Assembly: GCA_036562185.1 (NCBI GenBank)
Contig: DATCKN010000040.1
Span: forward strand, 6,603-70,602
Direction of reading: 5' to 3'
DNA from: Thermoclostridium sp036562185
GTDB lineage: Bacteria; Bacillota; Clostridia; DSM-8532
Length of the DNA: 64,000 nt
Under the pieces are notes generated by a model that saw only the letters and a program-made list of their open reading frames with translations, did no database searches and was not told where the DNA came from. This document shows, in pieces, positions 47,342 to 56,192 of this stretch. A program made the translations under genes and the position numbers. Numbering within the stretch: position 1 is the first letter of the stretch; the number at the start of each line of letters is the position of its first letter.

Positions 47342-48295
47342 CTAAAACAAGCTTGTTTCACCAAGCTTCTTTGATATCCAGTTAACAGTTATAATCATAA
47401 CGAAATTTATAATATTTATGAAAAGACCGATAGCCGCTGTATACGAAAACTGGGCTTTGGTCAGTCCCATCTGGTATACATACACTCCAATTATGTCAGA
47501 TTTCACCATGTTGCCCGGTGTTTGCATAAGCAATGCCTTGTCGGTATTTGAAACCAAAAGACTGCCGCAACTGAGAATCAACATCATTACAACGATTGGC
47601 GCAAGATGTGGTATGTCAATGTACCGGATTTTCTGAAGTTTCGTCGCTCCGTCAATTGTAGCTGCTTCATACAGCTCTTGATCTATTCCGGTTAATGCAG
47701 CAATGTAAAGAATAGTATTCCATCCCGCATGCTGCCATATATCCGATGCTATGAACAGGGTGCGGAACCAGCCCGGTTCAATCATAAAATGAATGGGTTT
47801 CCCTCCAAGAGCTTCTATAAATACATTAACTATACCGCTGTCAGGGGACAGGAACAAATATAGGATACCTGCCATAACAACGGTGGAAATAAAATGTGGT
47901 ATGTAGATAACCGTTTGTGTAAATTTTTTAAAACCAGGCCATTCTATCTGATTAAGCAGGATGGCCAGGAAAATAGGGACCGGGAATCCCCAGAAAAGCC
48001 CATAAATGTTTAGCAAAAAAGTATTTGACAGCAATCGTTTAAAATAGTAGGCACTGAAAAAATCCCGGAAATTTTTCAGTCCGACCCATTGGCTTCCTGA
48101 AATGCCGAATACCGCTTTGTAGTCACGGAATGCAATTTGAATGCCATATAAAGGAAGGTAACAGAATACAAAAATAAAGCCAAGGGCAGGCAGCAGCAAT
48201 ACGTATAATTGCCAATCTCTCCGTACGGCCTGGCTTATCCTTTTAAAAAGGCTTGCTCTATTACCTTTATTAACATAGGCTCGATCTGAATTCAT
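47342..48295 (-). CDS. ABC sugar-importer permease, LplB/YteP type
   Basis: This 317-residue protein has a basic tail, then DWQLYVLLLPALGFI and six membrane helices. The docking loop is LYEAATIDGAT, then IDIPHLAP. NMVKSDIIGVYVYQMGL near the end marks the LplB branch. AAAGGAG lies eight bases before ATG 48295. It is the first gene of its operon. The promoter should lie in the long gap to the right, but I could not place it with confidence. Confidence 0.92.
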   Translation of the reverse strand: MNSDRAYVNKGNRASLFKRISQAVRRDWQLYVLLLPALGFIFVFCYLPLYGIQIAFRDYKAVFGISGSQWVGLKNFRDFFSAYYFKRLLSNTFLLNIYGLFWGFPVPIFLAILLNQIEWPGFKKFTQTVIYIPHFISTVVMAGILYLFLSPDSGIVNVFIEALGGKPIHFMIEPGWFRTLFIASDIWQHAGWNTILYIAALTGIDQELYEAATIDGATKLQKIRYIDIPHLAPIVVMMLILSCGSLLVSNTDKALLMQTPGNMVKSDIIGVYVYQMGLTKAQFSYTAAIGLFINIINFVMIITVNWISKKLGETSLF

Positions 48296-48789
48296 TCCAT
48301 TATCTCCTTTCGGAACAGGTGACTCCTACTTGCTTCCTGAAATTTTACCGGCTCACTTTAATATTTCCCTTCATAGGTATATCCTGGAACTCTGCAACGT
48401 TATGGGCGAATGGAATTGAGCGGTCCTTCACCCTTATATTAGCATGGCAGGGCTGTGAATGTATATCGGTTAAATTTTTGTATATTATAAACAACCCAAA
48501 AAATACAATCGGCAATATTTTTGTTGATTATTGCTGAGTTCACGCCAAACGATAAAAAGGGTTTTCTGCTTTCTTTTTTACTGTTAAATTTCATTCTTAC
48601 AGCCCGCTGCTTTTTTAACACACCAAATGAGATTTTTAGCATCACTGTATCATTCAATTGCAGGTTTTTTCATCAAATTTTCATCTTCAGTTAATATTAA
48701 GTTCATATTTTCCAATTATAATTTGAAAAGTAAAATACTAAGGTCGATTATTATCAGAAAATAAAAAATTAGCTGATGGGTGAGGGATA
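48296..48789. other. Divergent intergenic region, 494 bp
   Basis: This A/T-rich spacer holds the promoters of the importer operon (minus) and the alarmone synthetase (plus). A weak plus-strand candidate is TTGAAA at 48723-48728 with ATTATT 18 bp on. I see no coding frame, repeat or hairpin in the rest. Confidence 0.4.
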
Positions 48790-49461
48790 TTGATAAAAAG
48801 GAAAATCAAAAACGGTGCACAAATTATAAACAGCCTTGTACCTTCCGAGTACAGGGTTGAAATTTCAGAACAGGTGCAGGATTATATAGAGTTAAGACAT
48901 TTATATAATGCTGCAATGCGAAAAGTTAAAACTAAGCTTGAAATCCTCGATGAAGAATTTAAGATTAGATTCAATCATAATCCCATCCATCATATTGAAT
49001 GCCGGTTGAAATCTCCTCAGAGCATTGTTGATAAGCTCAATCGCAAAGGTCTTGAACTAAGTATGGAATCAATCAAAAAGAACATTATGGATATAGCCGG
49101 TATTCGCGTTATATGCAATTATATAGATGATATATACACTATATCCGAGTTGTTGCTTAAGCAGGATGACATAGCATTAATCCGCAAAAGAGACTATATA
49201 GCCAACCCGAAGGAAAACGGATATCGCAGTTTGCACCTGGTAATTATGACACCTGTTTTTCTGTCTGACAGAAAGGAGTTAGTGCCGCTGGAGGTTCAAA
49301 TTCGCACTATTGCCATGGACTGCTGGGCCAGTCTTGAACACCAGCTGATGTATAAATCTCCCGTTCCTTTACCGGATTCTTTAAAGGAACAACTGAAAGA
49401 ATGCGCAGATGCCATGAACGATGTCGACATAAAACTGCAAAATATATATAAGCAGTTATGA
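48790..49461 (+). CDS. Small alarmone synthetase (RelQ-like GTP pyrophosphokinase)
   Basis: This 223-residue single-domain RelA/SpoT synthetase would transfer pyrophosphate from ATP to GTP or GDP to make (p)ppGpp. It shows IMDIAGIRVICNY (about residues 98-110), RDYIANPKENGYRSLH (136-151) and EVQIRTIAMDCWASLEH (about 170-186), the ATP- and GTP-binding motifs of the synthetase fold. It lacks the HD hydrolase, TGS and ACT domains of long Rel proteins, as RelQ and RelP do. The start is TTG at 48790, with GGGTGA six bases upstream. It stands alone, 138 bp before CheB. Confidence 0.9.
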   Translation: MIKRKIKNGAQIINSLVPSEYRVEISEQVQDYIELRHLYNAAMRKVKTKLEILDEEFKIRFNHNPIHHIECRLKSPQSIVDKLNRKGLELSMESIKKNIMDIAGIRVICNYIDDIYTISELLLKQDDIALIRKRDYIANPKENGYRSLHLVIMTPVFLSDRKELVPLEVQIRTIAMDCWASLEHQLMYKSPVPLPDSLKEQLKECADAMNDVDIKLQNIYKQL

Positions 49462-49605
49462 CAGAATCAGGCACAATAATACTTGTCTCTTCTTTTTTCT
49501 ACCTTTTCAAAGGTTATTTTTTATAATTCCTGTTTCCTTTACTTGTTGCATGTCCTTGTATTATAATAAAAGGCGTAGAGTAGTTGTTTTTCAGGAGAAA
49601 TGAGA

Positions 49606-50679
49606 ATGATAAAAGTATTAATTGTCGATGATTCTTCATTTATACGTGTTAGAATAAGAACGCTTTTAGAGACCTGCAGTGAAATTAAAGTTATTGGTGT
49701 AGCCAGAGATGGTATGGACGCTCTGCGAAAAACTCTAGTGCTTAAACCCGATGTTATCACAATGGATATAAATATGCCTGATATATCAGGAATTGAAACC
49801 GTTGACCTTATAATGAAGCAATGCCCCACTCCGATTATTATGGTCAGTTCGCTGACCTATGACGGGGCAAACGAGACCCTCGAGGCCTTGGAAAAAGGGG
49901 CAGTTGATTATATACATAAAGATCATCTTAATGAGAAAAACCTTATTGAAAAAATATTAATTGCAAAGGACGCAAAAATCAATATAGGTACGGGCATCGG
50001 CCCGGCGAAAAAAAGTGCCGGCAGCCTGATTCATGACACTAAAGAAATCTTTACGCCTGAAGGTTTCAAACCCCGAACCGTTACAGATTTAACCAACAGG
50101 CACCGTACATTTTCAATTATTGGTATTGGTATATCTACAGGTGGCCCCAGCGCGCTGGCAAAGGTGCTGCCCAGGATTTCCGCCGATATTCCGGCGAGTA
50201 TTGTTATAGCACAGCATATGCCTTCTACTTTTACAAAGCCACTGGCCGAAAGGCTGAACAGGATTTCCCGGTTGACTGTAAAAGAAGCCGAGCACGGCGA
50301 AAAGCTAATGCCAGGGCATGCATATATTTGTCCCGGAGGTAAGCATATCATGATTGAGCAAAAGGACATTGTTTCCCTTTATAGCAAAGAGAGCTTTGCA
50401 GGCCATCATTACTGTCCTTCTGCCAGCCTGCTTATGTCATCCATCTCCAGGATCTATGCCGACAATGCCATGTGCATAATTATGACGGGAATGGGTTCAG
50501 ACGGCCTTGAAGGAATAGCCGAAGCAAAGAAAAAAGGAAGCTATGTTATTGCCCAATCTGAAAGTTCCTCTGTAATCTTTGGTATGCCCAAAGCGGTAAT
50601 AAGCAATAACCTGCAGGATGAAATTCTCCATCTCGATGATATTGCCGACAGGATTAATGAATTATGCCTGAAGGAATAG
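49606..50679 (+). CDS. cheB: CheB chemotaxis methylesterase/response regulator
   Basis: This 357-residue two-domain protein has a receiver at residues 1-120 (DD at 8-9, phospho-Asp54 in ITMDINMP) and a linker of about 50 residues. The CheB esterase domain has the triad Ser177 in GISTGGPS, His204 in AQHMPS and Asp299 in TGMGSDG. It removes methyl groups from, or deamidates, chemoreceptor glutamates and glutamines, resetting sensitivity. I take ATG 49606 over 49600 because AGGAG is eight bases away from it. No cheR, cheA or receptor gene is intact nearby, so it is an orphan copy in this window. Confidence 0.95.
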   Translation: MIKVLIVDDSSFIRVRIRTLLETCSEIKVIGVARDGMDALRKTLVLKPDVITMDINMPDISGIETVDLIMKQCPTPIIMVSSLTYDGANETLEALEKGAVDYIHKDHLNEKNLIEKILIAKDAKINIGTGIGPAKKSAGSLIHDTKEIFTPEGFKPRTVTDLTNRHRTFSIIGIGISTGGPSALAKVLPRISADIPASIVIAQHMPSTFTKPLAERLNRISRLTVKEAEHGEKLMPGHAYICPGGKHIMIEQKDIVSLYSKESFAGHHYCPSASLLMSSISRIYADNAMCIIMTGMGSDGLEGIAEAKKKGSYVIAQSESSSVIFGMPKAVISNNLQDEILHLDDIADRINELCLKE

Positions 50680-50702
50680 CTGTTTTATATATTCTTCTCA
50701 TT

Positions 50703-51530
50703 CTAGCCTTTTACACCGGCAGAGGCCAGCCCATTCTGTATATATCGCTGCATAAGCATGAACATTACCATTATCGGCAGTGAAGACAGCACAGCTGCCG
50801 CCGCGAACAGAGTCCAATTTGTTGCGAACTGGTTGGTTATGAAGGTTTGAAGCCCGACAGCCAAAGTCTGTTTTGCAGGCGTATTAAGAAAAACAGACGA
50901 AATAACAAACTCACTGTATGCAGCAATAAACGAAAATACGAATATTACCGCCAGCTGCGGTTGAGCAAGAGGCAGAATTATTCTTGTAAAGACCATGAAA
51001 TGGTTTGCTCCGGCTACATACGCTGCCTCATCAAGCTCTTTTGGAATTGTGTCAATGTATGACTTCAGAAGCCAGATATTGAACGCACTGCCACCTGCCA
51101 GAACCAGTATCAGTGCCGCCATATTATCCGACAACCCGAAATGGTATATTATTATATAATAACCCGAAACTGCCATGCTGTTTGGAAATACCTGAAGCAC
51201 CAGCAGAGTCAATAACCCGTTCTTCTTTCCAGGAAACCGCATTCTTGAAAAAGCATATGCAGATGTACTTGTCAAAAACAATTGTATAACAGACACACTT
51301 AAACACAGCTTAAGTGAATTAACCACCCAATTCACGAAGTTGGTATTTTCAAATAAATTCTTATAATTTTGCAGACTCAAAGCCTTAGGAAACAGCGTCC
51401 TGCTGAAAAAGCTCTGCCCCTTTGAAAATGACGCCATAAAAATCCAACTTGCAGGAAATAGTGTTAAAATAATCGCAATCCATATCACCAGCCTGCTGGC
51501 CCACAATCCTGCCTTCTGTGTTCCTCGCAT
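50703..51530 (-). CDS. ABC sugar-importer permease, MalG type (GanQ-like)
   Basis: This 275-residue protein has six membrane helices. The docking loop LDEAAYVAGAN, then IILPLAQP, has Ala-Gly in place of the usual Asp-Gly. The C-terminus is RYIQNGLASAGVKG. It starts one base after the partner permease stop, with AAGGAGG inside that gene. It is the last gene of the galactanase operon and probably takes up galacto-oligosaccharides, like GanQ of Bacillus subtilis. Its stop is 23 bp from that of the opposing cheB, with no hairpin between. Confidence 0.93.
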   Translation of the reverse strand: MRGTQKAGLWASRLVIWIAIILTLFPASWIFMASFSKGQSFFSRTLFPKALSLQNYKNLFENTNFVNWVVNSLKLCLSVSVIQLFLTSTSAYAFSRMRFPGKKNGLLTLLVLQVFPNSMAVSGYYIIIYHFGLSDNMAALILVLAGGSAFNIWLLKSYIDTIPKELDEAAYVAGANHFMVFTRIILPLAQPQLAVIFVFSFIAAYSEFVISSVFLNTPAKQTLAVGLQTFITNQFATNWTLFAAAAVLSSLPIMVMFMLMQRYIQNGLASAGVKG

Positions 51531-51531
51531 G

Positions 51532-52446
51532 TCAGTTTTCCTCCTTGAATGCCCCCGAAAGTTTCAGGTTTATTAAAGTTAATGATCCTACAATTAAAAA
51601 TATAAAAACACTGAGTGTTGCTGACAGATCATACCTGTTTGACCATGTTGTCATTTTGTATACCGTACTGGCCAAAATGTCCGTACTTCCCGCAAATTGT
51701 GAATTTACCCTCGGAGGGCCGCCTTGCGTTATCATGTATATGTTCCCAAAGTTATTAAAGTTTGCCGCAAATGAAGAAACCACCAGTGGAAAACTTACTC
51801 TTGCCAGCAATGGCAATGTGATCTTTTTAAAAGTATACCACCTGGACGCTCCTTCCACCTTCGCAACTTCATAAAATGTAGGGGAAATTGACTGAAGGCC
51901 GCCTAAACATACATTCAGCATATACGGAAATCCAAGCCAGACATTTACCATTATTATTCCCACTCTCGCCCAGAATGCATTGGACAGCCATGGAATCCTT
52001 TTTGAAAATCCGAGCATGATGATTAAATTGTTTATACCGCCGTATTGTTCATTCAGCAAACCCTGCCACGAAAGTATTGCTATAGTTGCAGGCAAAGCCC
52101 ATGGTATAATTAAAATGGAACGGTAAATTCTGGATTCCTTCATTAACGGATTATTCAGCAATATTGCCAGTCCCATTCCAACAAAATACGATAACAGCGT
52201 GCTGAGCAATGCAAAGCTTACCGTCCATCCAAGAACAGATAAAAATACATTTTTAATGCTTCCGCTCAGTATTGTTATGTAATTTTGAAAACCCACAACC
52301 TGGAAATCATCCAAATGATATATATTATAATTGGTAAATGAAATATACACCGTATATATTATAGGCAGGAAAGTCAGCACTGTTATCGAAACAAGAGCAG
52401 GAGACAAATATGTATATGCAATAAGATTATTCCTGGCTCTTTTCAT
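51532..52446 (-). CDS. ABC sugar-importer permease, MalF type (GanP-like)
   Basis: This 304-residue protein has six membrane helices and a large first periplasmic loop. The docking loop is unusual, FYEVAKVEGAS, then ITLPLLARV, with Val for the first Ala and Glu-Gly for Asp-Gly. YMITQGGPPRVN is typical of maltose/galactan permeases. GGGGGGT precedes ATG 52446. It lies between a long hairpin after the binding-protein gene and the MalG-type partner. Confidence 0.93.
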   Translation of the reverse strand: MKRARNNLIAYTYLSPALVSITVLTFLPIIYTVYISFTNYNIYHLDDFQVVGFQNYITILSGSIKNVFLSVLGWTVSFALLSTLLSYFVGMGLAILLNNPLMKESRIYRSILIIPWALPATIAILSWQGLLNEQYGGINNLIIMLGFSKRIPWLSNAFWARVGIIMVNVWLGFPYMLNVCLGGLQSISPTFYEVAKVEGASRWYTFKKITLPLLARVSFPLVVSSFAANFNNFGNIYMITQGGPPRVNSQFAGSTDILASTVYKMTTWSNRYDLSATLSVFIFLIVGSLTLINLKLSGAFKEEN

Positions 52447-52546
52447 TATCTTTACCCCCCAACCGGTTTTGTCACTTTTTCAATACAATACAGTAAAACG
52501 CGCACCCAGATTCAAAGCAGGCAATGGGTGAGCTGATAAAAAGCTT

Positions 52547-52589
52547 TATGCAGATACAAAGAAAAAGGTTAATTCTTCGCATCTGCATA
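52547..52589 (-). promoter_or_regulatory. Long hairpin between binding-protein and permease genes
   Basis: TATGCAGATACAAAGAA and TTCTTCGCATCTGCATA can pair over 17 positions, two of them as G-U in the RNA. On the minus strand AAGCTTTTTATC follows. It starts about 20 bases after the lipoprotein stop and is the strongest of the seven junction hairpins in this window. Confidence 0.75.
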
Positions 52590-52609
52590 TTTTAAAGCTT
52601 AATAGACGC

Positions 52610-53866
52610 CTATTTCCCTGAATGCATCAGCTCAATTGCCTCTTTAAACTGAGCCTCTATGTATTTAGCAGCTTCCTCGGGCGTAATTTGCTTTGAGAAC
52701 ATTAAGCGCATATTATCGGCATACGGAACCCAAACATACCCCAGTTCGGGAACTGATGGAAGAGGTTCTCCGTTTGCAATTTGCTCCATAAAAGCCTCTG
52801 TAATTTCGTCTGCTTTGATTTGCTGCTGTATGCTTAATTTTGCCGGGATTCTTTCTCCCACCTCATACATTTCTACAGAAGCTTCTTCAATTAAAAACTT
52901 GTATAAATCCCATACAGCGTCTTTCTTTGCAGACTTTGAACTTACAAAAGCCACCTGCGTCCCTACAGGGGTAACAAACGGCTTTCCGTTCAATGTGGGC
53001 ATCTCTGAAACTGCAAAATTTACTCCTGCTGAAGTGAAGGCATCAACATCCCAGGGTCCACCAATATAGAAGGCTGTTTCACCATGCTCAAAAGAACTTT
53101 TGGCTATATCAAAAGTAATATCTGCTGTAATGAAGCCTTCGTCGGCCATTTTCTGAATATATGAGTATCCCAGGACTGCGCCTTCATTGCCCAATCCTAT
53201 GTCGTCTACATGGTACATGCCATTTTCCCACTTAAATATGTACCCTTCAAAAGCCCTAAGAAATCCCAAGTCATAATATATACTTGTGGCATCAAACTTT
53301 ATTCCGCCACTTGTTTTTGCAGCACTAAGCAATTCGTCCCATGTTTTGGGCGGTGTTTTAACCTTATCGGTATTATAGAACAATGTGATAGTTTCCACTG
53401 CTACCGGAACACCATAGCGTTTCCCTTCATAATAGCAAGCCTGAACAGCCGCATCAACATAATCCTTGTCGCTGTAAAAACCAGCCGGTACCTCTGCAAC
53501 TAAACCGGCAGTTGCAAAACTGGAAAGCTTGTCATTCGGAACGCCAAAAACCCCGTCAGGCCCGTCGGGTGTATTTGTCGCCTGGGCAAACTGCTCCAAT
53601 TCTATGCTTGTGTTAGTAACGGTAACTTTATTGCCGGTCTTTTCGGCCCACTTGTCTGCGTATTTTTGCAGCAAATCGGCTTCCACCATAAAATTTGTCC
53701 AAATATTAATCGTCAGGCCTTTATCTCCTGATGAACCGGAGACGCCAGCAGCTCCTGCTGGATTTCCCGTATTTGCTGTTTTGGTTCCCGCAGGTGCATT
53801 ATTGCATCCTGATAATAAAGTTAAAACCATTACACACATAAGAAAAATGCTAAAAAGTCTTTTCAT
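52610..53866 (-). CDS. Sugar-binding lipoprotein, MalE type (GanS/CycB-like)
   Basis: This protein of about 418 residues has a signal peptide ending TLLSGC and an Ala/Gly/Ser linker. The MalE-type binding domain starts LTINIWTNFMVE and has EHGETAFYIGGPWD in the second lobe. I use ATG 53866, which has AGGAGGAG six bases upstream. It sits between the GH53 gene and two MalFG-type permeases. By analogy with the gan operon of Bacillus subtilis it should bind beta-1,4-galacto-oligosaccharides. Confidence 0.92.
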   Translation of the reverse strand: MKRLFSIFLMCVMVLTLLSGCNNAPAGTKTANTGNPAGAAGVSGSSGDKGLTINIWTNFMVEADLLQKYADKWAEKTGNKVTVTNTSIELEQFAQATNTPDGPDGVFGVPNDKLSSFATAGLVAEVPAGFYSDKDYVDAAVQACYYEGKRYGVPVAVETITLFYNTDKVKTPPKTWDELLSAAKTSGGIKFDATSIYYDLGFLRAFEGYIFKWENGMYHVDDIGLGNEGAVLGYSYIQKMADEGFITADITFDIAKSSFEHGETAFYIGGPWDVDAFTSAGVNFAVSEMPTLNGKPFVTPVGTQVAFVSSKSAKKDAVWDLYKFLIEEASVEMYEVGERIPAKLSIQQQIKADEITEAFMEQIANGEPLPSVPELGYVWVPYADNMRLMFSKQITPEEAAKYIEAQFKEAIELMHSGK

Positions 53867-53990
53867 GATTACTCCTCCTTCCGCCAAATCTCCATAATTT
53901 TATATTTGTTTAAATAATATAAGTCTTTAAAAGTTCCTTTTTCTTATTAACCGGCAAATATCTCCAGGGTCTTTGCAATGCTTTTAACCC

Positions 53991-55061
53991 TCAGCCTTCA
54001 AAATCCCTGATTATTTCAAGAGCCGGCAATGCATTGCCGTCAAAATCAAACAGGGTAAGATTGAACCACACATTTGCCAAGGAAGCTTTCTTGTTTAAGT
54101 ACCTGATACCCGGTTCGGTGCTCCAGTGCGCCTGTTCAATATTTATCCATGTGGGTTCCCAGTAAAAGAAACCCAAACCTCTATTGTTCTGAACAGCTTT
54201 AATGGCCTTCATCAAATCGTGCATAAACTTGCACTGGCCCTGCTCATTTATTTCATAAGGTACCGTTTTTGCATGCTCTTCGGTAAATATTGCATTTTTC
54301 ACCTGGTTAACCGTAAAAGGGAACGCCGTTTCAACAACCATTACATCTTTATCATAGCGGGAAGAAATGTCGTTCATGTTATGCATAAGATCTTCAAGAG
54401 TTCCGTGCCAGAATGGATAATAGGATAATCCGATGATATCAAAATCCAAAACAGGTGAAACAGTGTCAAACCATTTCCTGTACAACTTGTTGTTTCCACC
54501 GTTGTCCAGGTGAATTACGGTTTTTATATCGGGATTTACGTCTTTAACAGCACTAATCCCCCTTGATAATAGTTTCGTCATGGTTTCCGCATTGTCAAAC
54601 CTTCCATCAGGCCATAGAAACCCATTGGTTATTTCGTTGCCGATTTGCACCATGTCGGGTGCAGCGCCATTACGGCTTAACTCTCTTATTGTCTCCAGCG
54701 TATAATTGTATACTGCTTCTTCCAGGGCCTTACCGGACAGATTCTCCCAGGCTTTTGGTTTTTTCTGAATTTCAGGATCCACCCAAAAATCACTGTAATG
54801 AAAATCCAATAAAAACTGCATATTCTTTGCTTTGGCTCTTTTGGCGATTTTTATTGTTGTAGGCAAATCATTAGTACCACCGCCGTAGGGCATATTGTTT
54901 TCGTCATATGGGTCATGCCAAAGCCTTAATCGGACTGCATTAATATTAAAATCACTGAGGATTTCAATTACATCAAGCTCTTTGCCGGATTTGCAGTATT
55001 TTGCACCAAGTTGTTCAATTTCATTTTGAACAGAAATGTCTACACCTTTAATGAAATTCAC
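53991..55061 (-). CDS. GH53 endo-beta-1,4-galactanase without signal peptide
   Basis: This 356-residue TIM-barrel enzyme of glycoside hydrolase family 53 cleaves beta-1,4-galactan from type I arabinogalactan. The catalytic acid/base is Glu143 in QIGNEITNG and the nucleophile Glu244 in VVETAFP; RLRLWHDP and DFHYSDFW are further family motifs. The protein begins directly with the barrel (MNFIKGVDIS), so there is no export signal and it should be cytoplasmic, unlike most GH53 enzymes. The start is GTG at 55061 after AAGGATGAGAG. It heads an operon with the galacto-oligosaccharide importer and lies downstream of a LacI gene. Confidence 0.92.
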   Translation of the reverse strand: MNFIKGVDISVQNEIEQLGAKYCKSGKELDVIEILSDFNINAVRLRLWHDPYDENNMPYGGGTNDLPTTIKIAKRAKAKNMQFLLDFHYSDFWVDPEIQKKPKAWENLSGKALEEAVYNYTLETIRELSRNGAAPDMVQIGNEITNGFLWPDGRFDNAETMTKLLSRGISAVKDVNPDIKTVIHLDNGGNNKLYRKWFDTVSPVLDFDIIGLSYYPFWHGTLEDLMHNMNDISSRYDKDVMVVETAFPFTVNQVKNAIFTEEHAKTVPYEINEQGQCKFMHDLMKAIKAVQNNRGLGFFYWEPTWINIEQAHWSTEPGIRYLNKKASLANVWFNLTLFDFDGNALPALEIIRDFEG

Positions 55062-55097
55062 ATGCTCTCATCCTTAAATAAATATTTTATTATTTTT

Positions 55098-55116
55098 TAG
55101 GTAAAACATTTACCTA
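55098..55116. promoter_or_regulatory. Candidate LacI operator at the galactanase promoter
   Basis: TAGGTAAA-ACA-TTTACCTA is a perfect inverted repeat with 8-bp arms, just downstream of the promoter at 55122-55150. The core GTAAA-N3-TTTAC recurs upstream of the LacI gene. Confidence 0.7.
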
Positions 55117-55121
55117 AGAGC

Positions 55122-55150
55122 ATGTTAACACTTTCGCAGTAAAATGTCAA
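55122..55150 (-). promoter_or_regulatory. Promoter of the galactanase-importer operon
   Basis: On the minus strand a perfect TTGACA (55150-55145) and TAACAT (55127-55122) are separated by 17 bp. The operator covers the transcription start. Confidence 0.75.
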
Positions 55151-55178
55151 GCATGATCATTTTTATAATATAATTCTC

Positions 55179-56168
55179 TTAACAGCTTTTTCTGAAAACC
55201 GGTGTGCCATTTACATAAACAACCTTTGTGGTTGTCCTGTTATTAAGAACCCGCTCCCGTAATAAATCAATGGCAGAACTGCAGATTATGGCAATATCAA
55301 TATGGAATGTTGTTAACGGAGGTGAAACGTATTGAGCAATACCGATATCATTTATACTAAAGAAAGATACCCTTTGCGGAATATCCCATTTGTGTTCATT
55401 AAAGGCCTGCAGCGCTCCAATGGCCAGCGCATCATTTGCAACGCAGAACCCTGTCGGCATTTTTTCACCTAATTTATTTATAGCTTCCATTGCAACCCTG
55501 TAGCCTTCTTTTACAGTAAACGCATTTGCTATATAAACATTTTCTTCCTTTAATAGATTATAGTATGATGCTGTCTGCCTGAATGACCATTCACGTACGT
55601 CCATCAGCGGTTTTCTTGTGATCATGTCATAGTCAGGGCCACCTATAAAACCGATACTTTTATGGCCTTTCTCAACGTAATAATCAACTATTTGCCTTAC
55701 CATGGCTTCCAGGTTTGCCTGAACACTGTCATATATGCTTTCATCAGGGCTTGTAGTTATGAAAACTCCCTTGGTTGTAATCTGCTTAAGATGGTTAATC
55801 TCCTGCATGTCAAACCATCCGATTGCAATAAAAGCCAACGTATCTTTTTTTACCGCGTGTACCCCGTCGCGTTTGTTGTATACAGTGAAATGAATATTTG
55901 TAATTGCAGCCTGTTTTTTTAATTCATCCAAAATAGATTTATAAAAAATATTATCCAGTTCTTCACCGTCATCAGCCCAATACAAAATTGCAACATTCTC
56001 TATTTTTGGATTTATCTTTTTCTTTGTGTATCCAATCTCTTCAGCAGTTCTAAAAATTGCGTTTCTTGTTTCTTCACTTACCGATATATCCGGATCATAA
56101 TTCAAAACACGAGATACTGTGGCATTAGAAAGACCTAATATTTGCGCAATCTGTTTTATTGTAGCCAT
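55179..56168 (-). CDS. LacI-family regulator of galactan use (GanR/EbgR-like)
   Basis: This 329-residue protein has a helix-turn-helix at residues 4-24 and an extended DNA-binding region (DPDISVSEETRNAIF) seen in EbgR/GanR-type regulators. The hinge lacks the common NP-x2-AR motif. A sugar-binding domain follows, with IGFIGGPDYD and FCVANDALAIGALQA. AGGAGGG precedes the ATG. It lies directly upstream of the GH53-importer operon with a matching operator before each, so it probably represses both. The inducer is presumably a galacto-oligosaccharide or galactose. Confidence 0.92.
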   Translation of the reverse strand: MATIKQIAQILGLSNATVSRVLNYDPDISVSEETRNAIFRTAEEIGYTKKKINPKIENVAILYWADDGEELDNIFYKSILDELKKQAAITNIHFTVYNKRDGVHAVKKDTLAFIAIGWFDMQEINHLKQITTKGVFITTSPDESIYDSVQANLEAMVRQIVDYYVEKGHKSIGFIGGPDYDMITRKPLMDVREWSFRQTASYYNLLKEENVYIANAFTVKEGYRVAMEAINKLGEKMPTGFCVANDALAIGALQAFNEHKWDIPQRVSFFSINDIGIAQYVSPPLTTFHIDIAIICSSAIDLLRERVLNNRTTTKVVYVNGTPVFRKSC

Positions 56169-56192
56169 TATATCCCTCCTGATAAATTATTA

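Noticed and set aside
3982..53866. Importer modules as recent tandem duplications of one another
   Set aside because: The permeases and lipoproteins of different modules share family motifs only and differ in subfamily, gene order and regulators; only the 18846/20723 lipoproteins look like local duplicates.
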